From Mercurialis annua (lineage: Eukaryota > Streptophyta > Magnoliopsida > Malpighiales > Euphorbiaceae): a DNA stretch of 64,000 nucleotides. The translations under genes and the position numbers were made by a program. The stretch lies in the NCBI RefSeq assembly GCF_937616625.2, contig NC_065576.1, positions 5,024,501 through 5,088,500 on the forward strand, read 5' to 3'. Below the pieces are notes generated by a model. The model did no database searches. It saw only the letters and a list, made by a program, of their open reading frames with translations, and was not told the DNA's origin. Position 1 is the stretch's first letter, and the number at the start of each line of letters is the position of its first letter. Below, piece after piece: positions 11,872 through 20,930 of the stretch.

Positions 11872-12183
11872 CTTACGTTTAGCTTCAATATCAAAGATAT
11901 ATCCTATCTTATTATCCTTTTCAACTTTAATTTCCAACTGAACAATCGTGAAGAACTTGAATTTTAAAAGAAACATTAAAACTCTTTGAAATAAACAAAT
12001 ATACAAGTATTTAATATATTCCAAGGAATAGAAAAAAGAAAAATAAATACCAACACGATGCAAGAAAGTGGTGAGACTATTTTCTAGTCATTAGAAATTG
12101 ACAATTTCCTTATTAATTGAAAATAAAACTCGCATAATTAGCATTTAAAATGTTAAACGTATTAACCAATCCTAAACTAAATT
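11872..12183. other. Intergenic, no gene seen
   Basis: AT-rich spacer between the retroposon and the duplicated bL36 downstream segment. No feature recognised. Confidence 0.5.
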
Positions 12184-12270
12184 AAGGAAATGGATTAAGC
12201 TTGTAATACTTCTGCATTGCATTGTACAAGTGAAAATGTGGATACCTAAAAAGGTTCTGCTTGTACATTT
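12184..12270 (+). repeat. 87-bp duplicate of the bL36 downstream (3' UTR) segment
   Basis: These 87 bases match 25105-25191 with a single G/A difference. The other copy begins about 15 bp after the bL36 stop codon, so it probably belongs to that gene's 3' UTR. No bL36 coding sequence accompanies this copy. The near identity implies a recent duplication of a very small segment in the same orientation. Confidence 0.9.
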
Positions 12271-12305
12271 TTAACTTTACAATTAATTATATCTCAAAAA
12301 AATTA

Positions 12306-12564
12306 CTCCCTCCGTCCCACTTTAGAAGTCCCATTTGACTTTACACACAGATTAAGAAAACATTAATTATTCTTGTCTTTTCATGGTTTTTCATGTTTTG
12401 CCCCTATTAATGATAGTGGAATTTTCCATAGAGTTCTTTTAAGATAACTAAAATAAGGGTAAATAGGGTATTCAATGCAAAAATATTCTAAAAATAGTAA
12501 TGGGACTTTTTAAATGGGACATCCCAAAATAGAATATGGGACTTCTTAAACGGGACGGAGGGAG
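12306..12564. mobile_element. Stowaway MITE, intact ends
   Basis: Perfect terminal inverted repeats CTCCCTCCGTCCC and GGGACGGAGGGAG bound a 259-bp AT-rich element flanked by TA on both sides, the target duplication of Tc1/mariner elements. Subterminal sequence is also inverted (TAGAAGTCCCAT against ATGGGACTTCTTA). Non-coding and dependent on a mariner transposase in trans. Confidence 0.93.
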
Positions 12565-12777
12565 TAAAAATTATACAAAAATAAAAAATAATTAAAAAAA
12601 TATGATTTTATAAATTGCAATTAAATCACTCATTACAAATATATGTCTAGAATAATTTGTTTATAACAAAAACATTAACGTTTTAATCAATATCGTTCTA
12701 ATCTATAAACTAAAAAAAACATGATAATTTGAAATTGGAACACTCGGAAACACCGTCAATAGCCTTGAGTAATCAAC

Positions 12778-13140
12778 CTACATATAATTCTTAGTTTCAA
12801 TACGGGTCAGTGTCCCTGAATCTATACATCTGAATGCAACCGCGACTCTATCCGGATTCAACCGCAGCGTGTAGAATAACGCAAACATTACAAAATGTAT
12901 GCCCTGTTGTATGTGTTCCGAAACTGTAGAGAGTAAGGCACTGTTATCACCGAGAACTAAAAATCTCTCCAATGGAACGCTGAAGAAGATGCTTCCTCTC
13001 GTAGAACAATATGAACAGTTGCACTTCCAAGCCACGATACTGTTCGGTGCTTCGATTCGCCATCTTACTATGCCACAGTGGCATCAGCCCGTATGCCATT
13101 GTTGTAAGCACTCTATCAAAACGACATCTTCTTCGTCGGT
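12778..13140 (-). pseudogene. Broken CENP-V/GFA-domain (Mss4-like) protein gene
   Basis: Minus-strand translation gives a recognisable glutathione-dependent formaldehyde-activating (GFA)/CENP-V fold. It shows CHCGIVRWRIEAP, then VAWKCNCSYCSTRG with the zinc-binding cysteines, then VPLERFLVLGD, and finally NPDRVAVAFRC and DSGTLTRIE near the end. The gene is broken in three ways. A TGA at 13084-13086 replaces the Gly codon in the expected GGCHCG. The second zinc motif, HTFCNVC, lies in another frame, so frameshifts surround about 12880-12910. The C-terminus stops early at 12778. No intron is visible, so a retrocopy or a single-exon remnant is possible. In plants the intact family is a short protein of about 140 residues. 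Confidence 0.85.
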
Positions 13141-14598
13141 CCAAGCCCTTTTACTGTTACCTCTTCCTCGAAAATGTTACTGCTTTCAACAAAGTCTATC
13201 CTGCCAGTCAGAGAAGAACAATAATCTCGCTAGCTAGTAGATAACTCAATCACATCATATACAACACAAGCATCAATGGCTTTATGAAATAAAATTACAC
13301 TAGCAGCTTCTACTTAAACAATAGGACGAATTATTCAACCAAACCAATAAATGTGTTGTGTGGGTGACGACTCTTTTATACTCCAAAGAGCTAGAGGGTT
13401 GAACTAGGGGTGAGCAAAAACCGAACCGGACCGAGGAACCGAACAAAACCAGACTGAAATAGACTATGGAGTGGTTAATATGGTGTAAATGGTGTGGTTT
13501 GATTTGAGAATTTTAAAATTCTCGGTTTCCGGTTCTGGTTTAGTTTTAGAGCGCAGTTAACCTAACCGAACTGAAAACCGAGGAACTAAAACTACGTCGT
13601 TTTATATATAAGGGAGCAGGGGCGATTTTGGTATTTACCCTACCTAAAAATGTAACCCTAATCTGCTAATACCCCCTCATTCACTCACAGCCCCTCATTT
13701 CTCTCAGACTCACTCTCTCTCTAGAAACCTCTCGCCTCTCTCTTCATTTCTCTCTTGTTTTCTCTCTCGTTTCTCTCTGAAACCCTAAAAATAAAACCCT
13801 AATCTCTCATTTCTCTCTGGTTCTCTCTCGTTTCTTGCATTATCAACTTGATAATGGATTAAACACTTCTTCTCTCTTACTAATCCATCTATTGGTAATG
13901 GATTCAACATTTTGTTTGTTCTATTGGGTTCCAGTTTTTGTTATCTGTTCTAATAAACCACTTTTTTCTTTTGCATGTTAAATTTCTGGTTCTAAGAGTT
14001 TGAATCGATAAATTTTGTGAAGAAATACTTGAAATTAAAGGTAATTTCGGTCGATTGAAATGTTTTTTAGTTATTTCTTGTTTATATTTCCTTTCATGTA
14101 CTGGATCTAACTTTTTTTTTCTGTCTTTTGATATTTTTGGTTGCAGATCTGGTATTTCTTAACAAAAAGACTCGATTTATTTGAGGTATAGCCGAGTCTA
14201 ATCTGCTTTGTTTCTTTTTGTTTGTTGATTCTGGATTTATTTTGGATATTTGAACATATTTGCTCTGTTTGTTTGTACAGTTTGTTCTTGTCTGTTTTTT
14301 TTGCCTTTCATGAACAATAACTTGAAGGTTATTTGAAAATACTTCGTGGAAACTTTGTTTGACCATTTAAGAGGTAATATATCTCTTATTTCATTGTTTG
14401 TGTGATTCTGGAAGTTTAGTTTCAAATTTGTTATTCATATTGTTCTTGGTACTTGTTGCATGTCTGATGATCTCGAAGGTTATTTGGAAATTACTTCGGT
14501 GGAAGCTTTATTTTGATCATTTACAAGGTAATATAGTGTTGTTTCATTGTTTTTGTGGTTCTGTAAAATTCATTGCCATTTTGTTACAGCCATTTACA

Positions 14599-14752
14599 GA
14601 ATTCCATGCTCAGATGATAATTACCTCATGGAATTCCATTGGAATTCCAACATTACCTTAATGGAATTCCATTGGAATTCCAGTTGCAGTTGAGTTGCAG
14701 TTGATGGAATTTTATCAACTTTGGAATTCCAGCTTGACTAATAATGGAATTC
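14599..14752. repeat. Cluster of GGAATTCC palindromes inside the hAT element
   Basis: GAATTC occurs at 14599, 14631, 14642, 14664, 14675, 14724 and 14747, mostly within the longer palindrome TGGAATTCCA. It looks like a local expansion of a short palindrome with variable spacers. Confidence 0.9.
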
Positions 14753-14959
14753 CAATGGAATTTCATGCTCAAAGACTTATCATCATTATTCAATTTTCAA
14801 TTGTTTGCTTTATACAAAAATTTATTGAATATTTGTGTTTTCTATTTTGCAGCTGGCTTGCAATTTTTTGAAGTTGCCCAGTTTGTGCATATAATTTAGG
14901 TCTTATACTTAGCCTAAATTCTTTGAATTGTACTTTTTTTTTTGAGGAAAACCGTGGTT

Positions 14960-17900
14960 TCATTGATAATTAGCTTTATCAGCCATGATATAAGGAAGAA
15001 CCTCTTGAGGGACATCTCCCCTCCAAGAGTAATTATCATGAGTACTATACAAACTCCTTCTTGCTAGTAAATGGGCTACAACATTAGCTTTCCTGTTCAC
15101 ATGGAAAACTCCTGCACACACCTCTGGGTTTATCATCTCTAAACAATCAGAAGCTATTAAACTCATGTCATTACATTGCCAATTTTTGTTGAGGAAGGCT
15201 TCTACTGCCACCTTAGAATCAGAACTGATCCTGAAGGGAGTTAGATTGACTTCCATGGCTAATGTAATACCGTCTCGAATCGCTATGGCTTCTCCAACAG
15301 CGACTTCTGCCATCCATTCATGCTTCCTTCCACCCGCTGCTTTGACTTCCCCTTTCCAATCTCGAATAATTACTCCCGTGCTGAACTTTCCTCCTGCCTT
15401 ATCAAAACCTGCATCCACCTGAATACAGTAAGTGCCCTGCCTCGGTGGAATCCATCTGTTATCCTCCGCTAATTCTCTGGCCCTGTTTGCTTGATTACGA
15501 GGCTGAGTTAGGAGCTTAGTTTGGAGATTCTGATAATCATCAATGTAACAGATTGCCCATTGCAGGGTCTGGTCTGTTGGCTTAATTTTCCTCCCAAAAA
15601 GCAGGTTGTTTCTATTACCCCAAACTGTCCATAAAAGCATGCCAAAGATCTCCCATTGTTGTTTGTTAAGACTGTCGAAAGATTTAATGAGCAAATCTTT
15701 CGCCTTCCAGTCTCTACCTGGCTTCAACTTTTCCGTTCCTTCCCATGATTTCCAAACCTCTCTGGCTTGTTTGCAGAACCAGATGGTATGCATAGTATTC
15801 TCAGGTTCAGTACCACAACACGGGCAATGCCAGTCAATATCCATCCCTCTCTGAATGAGATTGCATTTAACTGGCAACCAATCATGATATAACCTCCAAA
15901 CAAAAATTTTAACTTTAGCAGGTAGATTTACCTTCCAAAAATTCTTCCACCACCTCCAATTATTTTCACCTTCTGACCCCTCTGCATTGTTCAGTAGCTT
16001 AACTGCTAAATGGTAGCCACTTCGAACTGAATAGATTCCTTTTTTGTCATAGTGCCATTTCAGGAGGTCCCTCTGATTGGTAATTGCCAGAGGAATGTTC
16101 AATATGCACTCAGCATCTTCCTTGCAGAAAACGTTTTCGATCATTTCTTTATTCCATCTTCCTGCTCCTATCATCAACTCATTTACTGTGACCTCCTGAT
16201 TGGGTCTGGGGAAACTTATAACTCTGAAAGTGGTTTCTCTGGGCAGCCACTTATCCTCAAACACCTTGATTCGAGTTCCATCTCCAACCCTCCATCTTAA
16301 ACCTTCTTGGAGAAGCTCTCTGGCCCAAATGATACTTTTCCACGTATATGAGGCTGTCCTGGTGCAACCTGCTTCCATAAAGCTGCTCTGCCTGAAATAC
16401 CTCCACTTATAAATTCTCGCCAGAAGATTATCAGGTTTATTTATAATGTTCCACCCTTGCTTTGCTAACATACTCTTGTTGAAACATTCTAAGTTCTTAA
16501 ACCCTAATCCTCCTTCACATTTTGGCCTACATAGCGCTTGCCACTTAGACCAGTGGATTTTCCTTGAACCATCTGCGTTTCCCCACCAGAAACGATTGCA
16601 AAGCCTTTCAATTTCCCCTATCAACCCTTTCGGCATCCTGAAGCAATTCATATAATAGACTGGGATCGATTGAATGATGGCTTTAATCAATACTTCTTTG
16701 CCTCCTGTTGAAAAGAAATTGCCCTTCCAGGATTGGAGTTTTTGCCCAATACGGTGAAGAATATCTTTGAAGCTGTTCTTTTTGCTTTTACCAACTGAGG
16801 ACGGCAGCCCCAAATATCTCTCATGACACTTGACCACAGGAACATTTAGGATTCCTTGCAGCTCTTCTTGAAGTTCTCCTGTGATACCCTGTCCAAAACA
16901 CAAGGCAGATTTGTCTAGGTTGATGACTTGCCCCGATGCTTTCGCATACACACTGAGTAAATCTCTAATAACGAGGCAATCCTTAATGCTAGCCCTATCA
17001 AACAACAGGCTGTCATCTGCAAAAAATAAATGGGAAACCTGACACCCTTCCCCAAACTCAATCCCTTGCAAGTCTCCTCTTTCCACAGCCTTATTGATCA
17101 TACTAGACAACCCTTGGGCGCAAACTAGAAACAGATAGGGGGAGAGAGGGTCCCCCTGTCTTAGCCCTCTCTTAGGAACGACACAACCCTGTACAGCACC
17201 ATTCACCAAAAAAGAGAATTCCACAGAGCTAATACAGTTAATCAATTTGTTCACCCAATCATTACAGTAACCCATTTTTATAAGCATAGCTTCCACAAAA
17301 ACCCATTCGACCCTATCATACGCCTTAGACATGTCTAATTTTAACGCAAGTGGGACATTAGTTTTTCGTTTAGAATGCTTGATAATATGGACACACTCGA
17401 ACCCAATTAAAGCACTCTCAACAATTTGCCTTCCCGGCACAAAACCGCTTTGAGCCACATCTATAACACTATCAAGAGTTTTTTTAAACCTATTGGCAAG
17501 AGTTTTGGACACCAGCTTATATACCACAGAGCAAAGGCTTATAGGTCTAAACTCTTTCATATTCACAGCTTTATCAACTTTTGGAATAAGGGCTACTATT
17601 GTTTTATTCACACTTCTCATATCACAGTTACCATTTAAAGCAGTGAGACATACCTTTGATATATCAGCTCCTACTACGTTCCAATATCTTTGGAAGAAGA
17701 GAGCGGGAAACCCATCTTCTCCAGGGGCCTTTGAAGGGGCCATCTCTTTGAGTGCTTGGTATATCTCCTCTTCTCTGAAAGTAGCACACAGCATTCGGTT
17801 CATCTCTTCAGTAACCGAATTTTGAACTTGTTTTGTAACTTCCTCCACCTCATTTTGCCCAGGCTTCACTGACTCGAAGAGATTTCCAAAATAGCTCTTG

Positions 17901-19096
17901 ATTATGGAATTCACTTCTCCTGGAGCTTCTTTCCAATTGCCATTTCCATCAAATAATCCTTCTATCCTGTTCCTTGCTCTACGTTTTGAGGCCCTCCTAT
18001 GGAAATACTTAGTGTTCTTATCCCCATAGGCCAACCAATCAGCCCTTGATTTTTGTCTCCAGCTGATTTCCTCCATTAGCAGCAGATCATCCAGCTCACT
18101 TTCTACTGCCCTCATATGTTGTAACGAGATGTCAGGGTCATTGGAGTCAATCATGAAACTTAGCTTTTCCTTCTTCTTTTGAATATTCTTCCTTAGATTC
18201 CCTATGTTTTCTCTTCCCCATTGTTTAAACTCCTTCTCGCAGTACTTCAACTTTTTTATCAAATCCCCCAAGTTGTCCACCCTTTCTGCACTTTGCCACG
18301 CCATTTGAACTACCTCTCGGAATTCTCCTTTAGTTGTCCACGCTTCTTCAAAGTGAAAACGAGATTGTCTCTTCCTCTCCCCCTTCTTTCCCTTAGGAAC
18401 ATCTTGACTGCACATAAGAATTGGCTTATGATCTGACCCCCATAGCTCATTCACAATAACTGAGGCTTTAGGATAGAGCATTTGCCAATTCTGGTTGATG
18501 AAAAACCTATCCAGCTTTTCCTTAATCACCCCATTAGTTCTAAAACCCCTCCACGTGTAATCTCCTCTACACCCATCTGGCTCAAACACCCCACTTTCCT
18601 CCACTGCCTCCCTAAAGTTTTGCATCAGGTAGAAGGGTTTTTCAGCTCCCCCCACCTTCTCTGATTGATCTAGGATTTCATTGAAATCCCCTCCCACCAT
18701 CCATGGAGCTTCGAAGATTTTACTCAGCCGTTTTAGTAATTCCCACGAACTCACTCTTTGTGACTGCACTGGATTGCCATAGAATCCAGTAAACCGCCAT
18801 TTCTTGTGAGCTTCATCAGTAATTAGACAATCGATATACCATTTAGAAGAGCTAACCACATTAACAGTTACTTTCTCATTCCAAAACAGGCCTAGGCCTC
18901 CTCCTTTCCCTTCGCTGTTTACACCAAAATAACCTGCCATCCCCAGCCTGTTTTTAACTATCTCCAATTGATTAATACTCATCCGAGTCTCCATCAGAAA
19001 AATTATACCTGGCTTCCATTTGTGAATTAATTCACAAAGGTATTTGAATGTCCTAGGGGACCCCAGCCCCTGGACATTCCAACTTAGCGTATTCAT
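14960..19096 (-). CDS. LINE ORF2: endonuclease, reverse transcriptase, RNase H
   Basis: The 1378-residue enzyme nicks target DNA and copies the LINE RNA onto it. Residues 1-230 form an exonuclease-endonuclease-phosphatase fold with WNVQG, the metal-binding Glu in METR (residue 36), GDFNE (136-140) and SDHKP (221-225). The reverse transcriptase spans about 470-760, with LKLDMSKAYDRVEW, the RQGDPLSP motif and the catalytic FADD at 692-695. A zinc-binding zf-RVT region follows (WRWWKNFWKVNLPAKVKIFVW and CPCCG). A C-terminal RNase H domain has VDAGFD, AEVAVGEA and SSDSK supplying the acidic residues. No stop or frameshift interrupts it. Its ATG overlaps the ORF1 stop by four bases (ATGA), suggesting translation by termination and restart. 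Confidence 0.97.
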   Translation of the reverse strand: MNTLSWNVQGLGSPRTFKYLCELIHKWKPGIIFLMETRMSINQLEIVKNRLGMAGYFGVNSEGKGGGLGLFWNEKVTVNVVSSSKWYIDCLITDEAHKKWRFTGFYGNPVQSQRVSSWELLKRLSKIFEAPWMVGGDFNEILDQSEKVGGAEKPFYLMQNFREAVEESGVFEPDGCRGDYTWRGFRTNGVIKEKLDRFFINQNWQMLYPKASVIVNELWGSDHKPILMCSQDVPKGKKGERKRQSRFHFEEAWTTKGEFREVVQMAWQSAERVDNLGDLIKKLKYCEKEFKQWGRENIGNLRKNIQKKKEKLSFMIDSNDPDISLQHMRAVESELDDLLLMEEISWRQKSRADWLAYGDKNTKYFHRRASKRRARNRIEGLFDGNGNWKEAPGEVNSIIKSYFGNLFESVKPGQNEVEEVTKQVQNSVTEEMNRMLCATFREEEIYQALKEMAPSKAPGEDGFPALFFQRYWNVVGADISKVCLTALNGNCDMRSVNKTIVALIPKVDKAVNMKEFRPISLCSVVYKLVSKTLANRFKKTLDSVIDVAQSGFVPGRQIVESALIGFECVHIIKHSKRKTNVPLALKLDMSKAYDRVEWVFVEAMLIKMGYCNDWVNKLINCISSVEFSFLVNGAVQGCVVPKRGLRQGDPLSPYLFLVCAQGLSSMINKAVERGDLQGIEFGEGCQVSHLFFADDSLLFDRASIKDCLVIRDLLSVYAKASGQVINLDKSALCFGQGITGELQEELQGILNVPVVKCHERYLGLPSSVGKSKKNSFKDILHRIGQKLQSWKGNFFSTGGKEVLIKAIIQSIPVYYMNCFRMPKGLIGEIERLCNRFWWGNADGSRKIHWSKWQALCRPKCEGGLGFKNLECFNKSMLAKQGWNIINKPDNLLARIYKWRYFRQSSFMEAGCTRTASYTWKSIIWARELLQEGLRWRVGDGTRIKVFEDKWLPRETTFRVISFPRPNQEVTVNELMIGAGRWNKEMIENVFCKEDAECILNIPLAITNQRDLLKWHYDKKGIYSVRSGYHLAVKLLNNAEGSEGENNWRWWKNFWKVNLPAKVKIFVWRLYHDWLPVKCNLIQRGMDIDWHCPCCGTEPENTMHTIWFCKQAREVWKSWEGTEKLKPGRDWKAKDLLIKSFDSLNKQQWEIFGMLLWTVWGNRNNLLFGRKIKPTDQTLQWAICYIDDYQNLQTKLLTQPRNQANRARELAEDNRWIPPRQGTYCIQVDAGFDKAGGKFSTGVIIRDWKGEVKAAGGRKHEWMAEVAVGEAIAIRDGITLAMEVNLTPFRISSDSKVAVEAFLNKNWQCNDMSLIASDCLEMINPEVCAGVFHVNRKANVVAHLLARRSLYSTHDNYSWRGDVPQEVLPYIMADKANYQ

Positions 19097-20478
19097 TGAT
19101 CCCGGCGGACCTGCACCGCAGGTTCCACCGATAACATTGATAATTTTCCTCCAGTCTCACAGTCTCCATGACGAGATAGCTCCTCTGGTTTTGTTTCTTT
19201 TCCTTCATTCCTTCCATCTTCTTTAAACCTAAAGCTCTCCCCTTCCAGATTAGTGATATCCAGTAGAGGGCCGAATTTTGCGAAGCCTTTCTTCCCCCTG
19301 TGGGCCTTCTTAAAAGAATTATTCTTTTTTCCCAATTTTCCTGCATTTATGGGCTTTGCCCCATAATGAAGCCCATTTTTTTCTTTGAATTTCCCCTTAA
19401 TGCGCGCCAATATATCCTCCCCCTTATTTTCATAGAGATTGGTTATGCTAACATCCACTAACTCCATAGAGTTGGCTGATGTGCCCTCCTTTTGCAGCTC
19501 ATGATTCAAATTTCCTATTGACGGTATGGTTTTGTGCTTTCCAACACCTGCCAAATCAGAAAACTCCTTATCTCTAGCCCCCAAATCAGCTATACTTTTC
19601 TCCTTTATTCCTTGAAACCCTCCTAGGGAAACTCCACTACTCTCCTTCTTCTCCTCCAAGCTCAGCTCTTTCAACAATGGTGGTTTTGTTAAAGGTTCAA
19701 AATTTTCCTCATTACCGCCTCCTTGCCTGAACCGCTTGTTCCCTCCTGTGACCTTTTGGATTGGCCCAGCTCGAATCCAATCCGAGTATTTATAATTTGA
19801 ACTTTCCCCTCCCAATTTACACTCAGAACCAGGATGCCCTAGCACACCACATTTGAGACACAACTCTGGCAATTTTTCGTACCTTAGAGCCGCTGTGACC
19901 ACCGTCCCTATCTCATCCATTTTGACCCTTAACCCTCTCTTCAAAGGTTTCAAAATGTTCACTCTAATTCGAACTCGTATGTACTTTCCTAAACAATCTC
20001 CAGATGCTCCTGGATCAACCTCCTCCACCAAACCTATCTGAGATCCCAAAGATCTTCCGGCTTCTTTGTTCAAGCACATCAATGGTAAATTGTGTATTTG
20101 TATCCAAAAGGACACTTGATCAAACTTTGCATGTCTGAAGTCCCCCACCCCTGTTGGTTCTTCCAGAACTATTAGTTTTTCCTGAAAATTCCATGGCCCT
20201 CCTTTCCAGACCCTTCTCCTATCTTCTAGAGAACTGAAATGAAACACGAAGGTGTTAATATCTACCATCTCAACCACCAAAGTCCCTTTTGTCCTCCAAA
20301 TGTAATTCAGAGAGCCAATCAGTCCTTCCCTATTAATTTTCTTCGTTGATAACACCTTTCCGAACAATGAGCTCGCAACTTTCTGGGCTCCAGCTTTTCT
20401 CGCCTCCACCCCCAGATCACATTCAACTATATCTTCATCATCAGACAAAGACAATTGATACAAGGATAGAGAATCCAT
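19093..20478 (-). CDS. LINE ORF1: DUF4283 and zinc-knuckle RNA-binding protein
   Basis: The 461-residue product probably binds the LINE RNA to form the retrotransposition particle. Residues about 35-150 match the DUF4283 domain of plant LINEs and related proteins (WRTKGTLVVEMVDINTFVFH, then GPWNF). A DUF4283-associated basic stretch leads to a CCHC zinc knuckle at 207-220 (C-x2-C-x4-H-x4-C). The remainder is a hydrophilic, lysine-rich tail, probably disordered. The first ATG (20478) lies 85 bp inside the 5' end of the element, which supports this start. Its TGA overlaps the ORF2 ATG. Confidence 0.93.
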   Translation of the reverse strand: MDSLSLYQLSLSDDEDIVECDLGVEARKAGAQKVASSLFGKVLSTKKINREGLIGSLNYIWRTKGTLVVEMVDINTFVFHFSSLEDRRRVWKGGPWNFQEKLIVLEEPTGVGDFRHAKFDQVSFWIQIHNLPLMCLNKEAGRSLGSQIGLVEEVDPGASGDCLGKYIRVRIRVNILKPLKRGLRVKMDEIGTVVTAALRYEKLPELCLKCGVLGHPGSECKLGGESSNYKYSDWIRAGPIQKVTGGNKRFRQGGGNEENFEPLTKPPLLKELSLEEKKESSGVSLGGFQGIKEKSIADLGARDKEFSDLAGVGKHKTIPSIGNLNHELQKEGTSANSMELVDVSITNLYENKGEDILARIKGKFKEKNGLHYGAKPINAGKLGKKNNSFKKAHRGKKGFAKFGPLLDITNLEGESFRFKEDGRNEGKETKPEELSRHGDCETGGKLSMLSVEPAVQVRRDQ

Positions 20479-20930
20479 GATTTTTGACTATTCTAACTAG
20501 AGAAATCTATAGAGAAAGAGCTGCTCTTTTTTAGAAAGAGAAAAAAGGGATAATCCTTAACCCCTTTGAATTGTACTTAAAAATGGCTATAATTATCTAG
20601 CTTCTATTTTTGATACTTACATTGTAAAATTGTTGTGTAATATATTTAGCCATTTAGGAGTTGGCCACTTAGATTTGATTTAAGTCTGTAAAAATTGCTT
20701 ATTTCAGCTTTGTAATTTTTGATATTTAATTTCAATTTAAGTATTAATTTAAAACGGTTAACCGACTAACCGAACCGCGGTTAACCAAACTTTCGATTAA
20801 CCGAACCGAATTAACCGCTAACCGAAGAGGCACAATTTGGCATTCATTTTTAAGGGTTGGTCTGGTTTAGTTTCAGATTTCTCTGAATCGAACCGAACCG
20901 AACCAAACCGAGCTCACCCCTAGGTTGAAC

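Larger units (their letters stand above)
14936..20563 (-). mobile_element. Plant L1-type LINE, full-length and apparently intact
   Basis: On the minus strand, a short 5' UTR (20563-20479) leads to ORF1 and ORF2. About 17 bp then follow before a short A-run, seen as T's at 14936-14943. Perfect 15-bp target duplications CTTTGAATTGTACTT lie at 14921-14935 and 20564-20578, the hallmark of target-primed reverse transcription. Both reading frames are uninterrupted and the duplication is unmutated, so the insertion looks young. It landed inside the non-coding interior of the hAT element. Confidence 0.95.
13405..20922. mobile_element. hAT-type DNA transposon, non-autonomous, carrying a LINE
   Basis: Terminal inverted repeats TAGGGGTGAGC (13405) and GCTCACCCCTA (ending 20922) are flanked by perfect 8-bp direct repeats GGTTGAAC at 13397-13404 and 20923-20930, the duplication length of hAT elements. 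Subterminal regions are full of short AACCGAACCG motifs in both orientations, the kind of repeats hAT transposases bind. Removing the 5.6-kb LINE leaves about 1.9 kb with no transposase frame. The left interior (13620-14900) looks like a promoter and CT-rich leader (13690-13830) with GT-AG-like signals, perhaps the 5' part of a deleted transposase gene or a captured gene. Seven GAATTC palindromes cluster at 14599-14752. Confidence 0.9.

Noticed and set aside
12899..13237. 112-codon plus-strand frame
   Set aside because: It is antisense to the CENP-V/GFA pseudogene, whose minus-strand zinc motifs explain the coding-like composition.
15165..18664. Several 60-110 codon plus-strand frames across the LINE
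   Set aside because: All are antisense shadows of the intact minus-strand ORF2.
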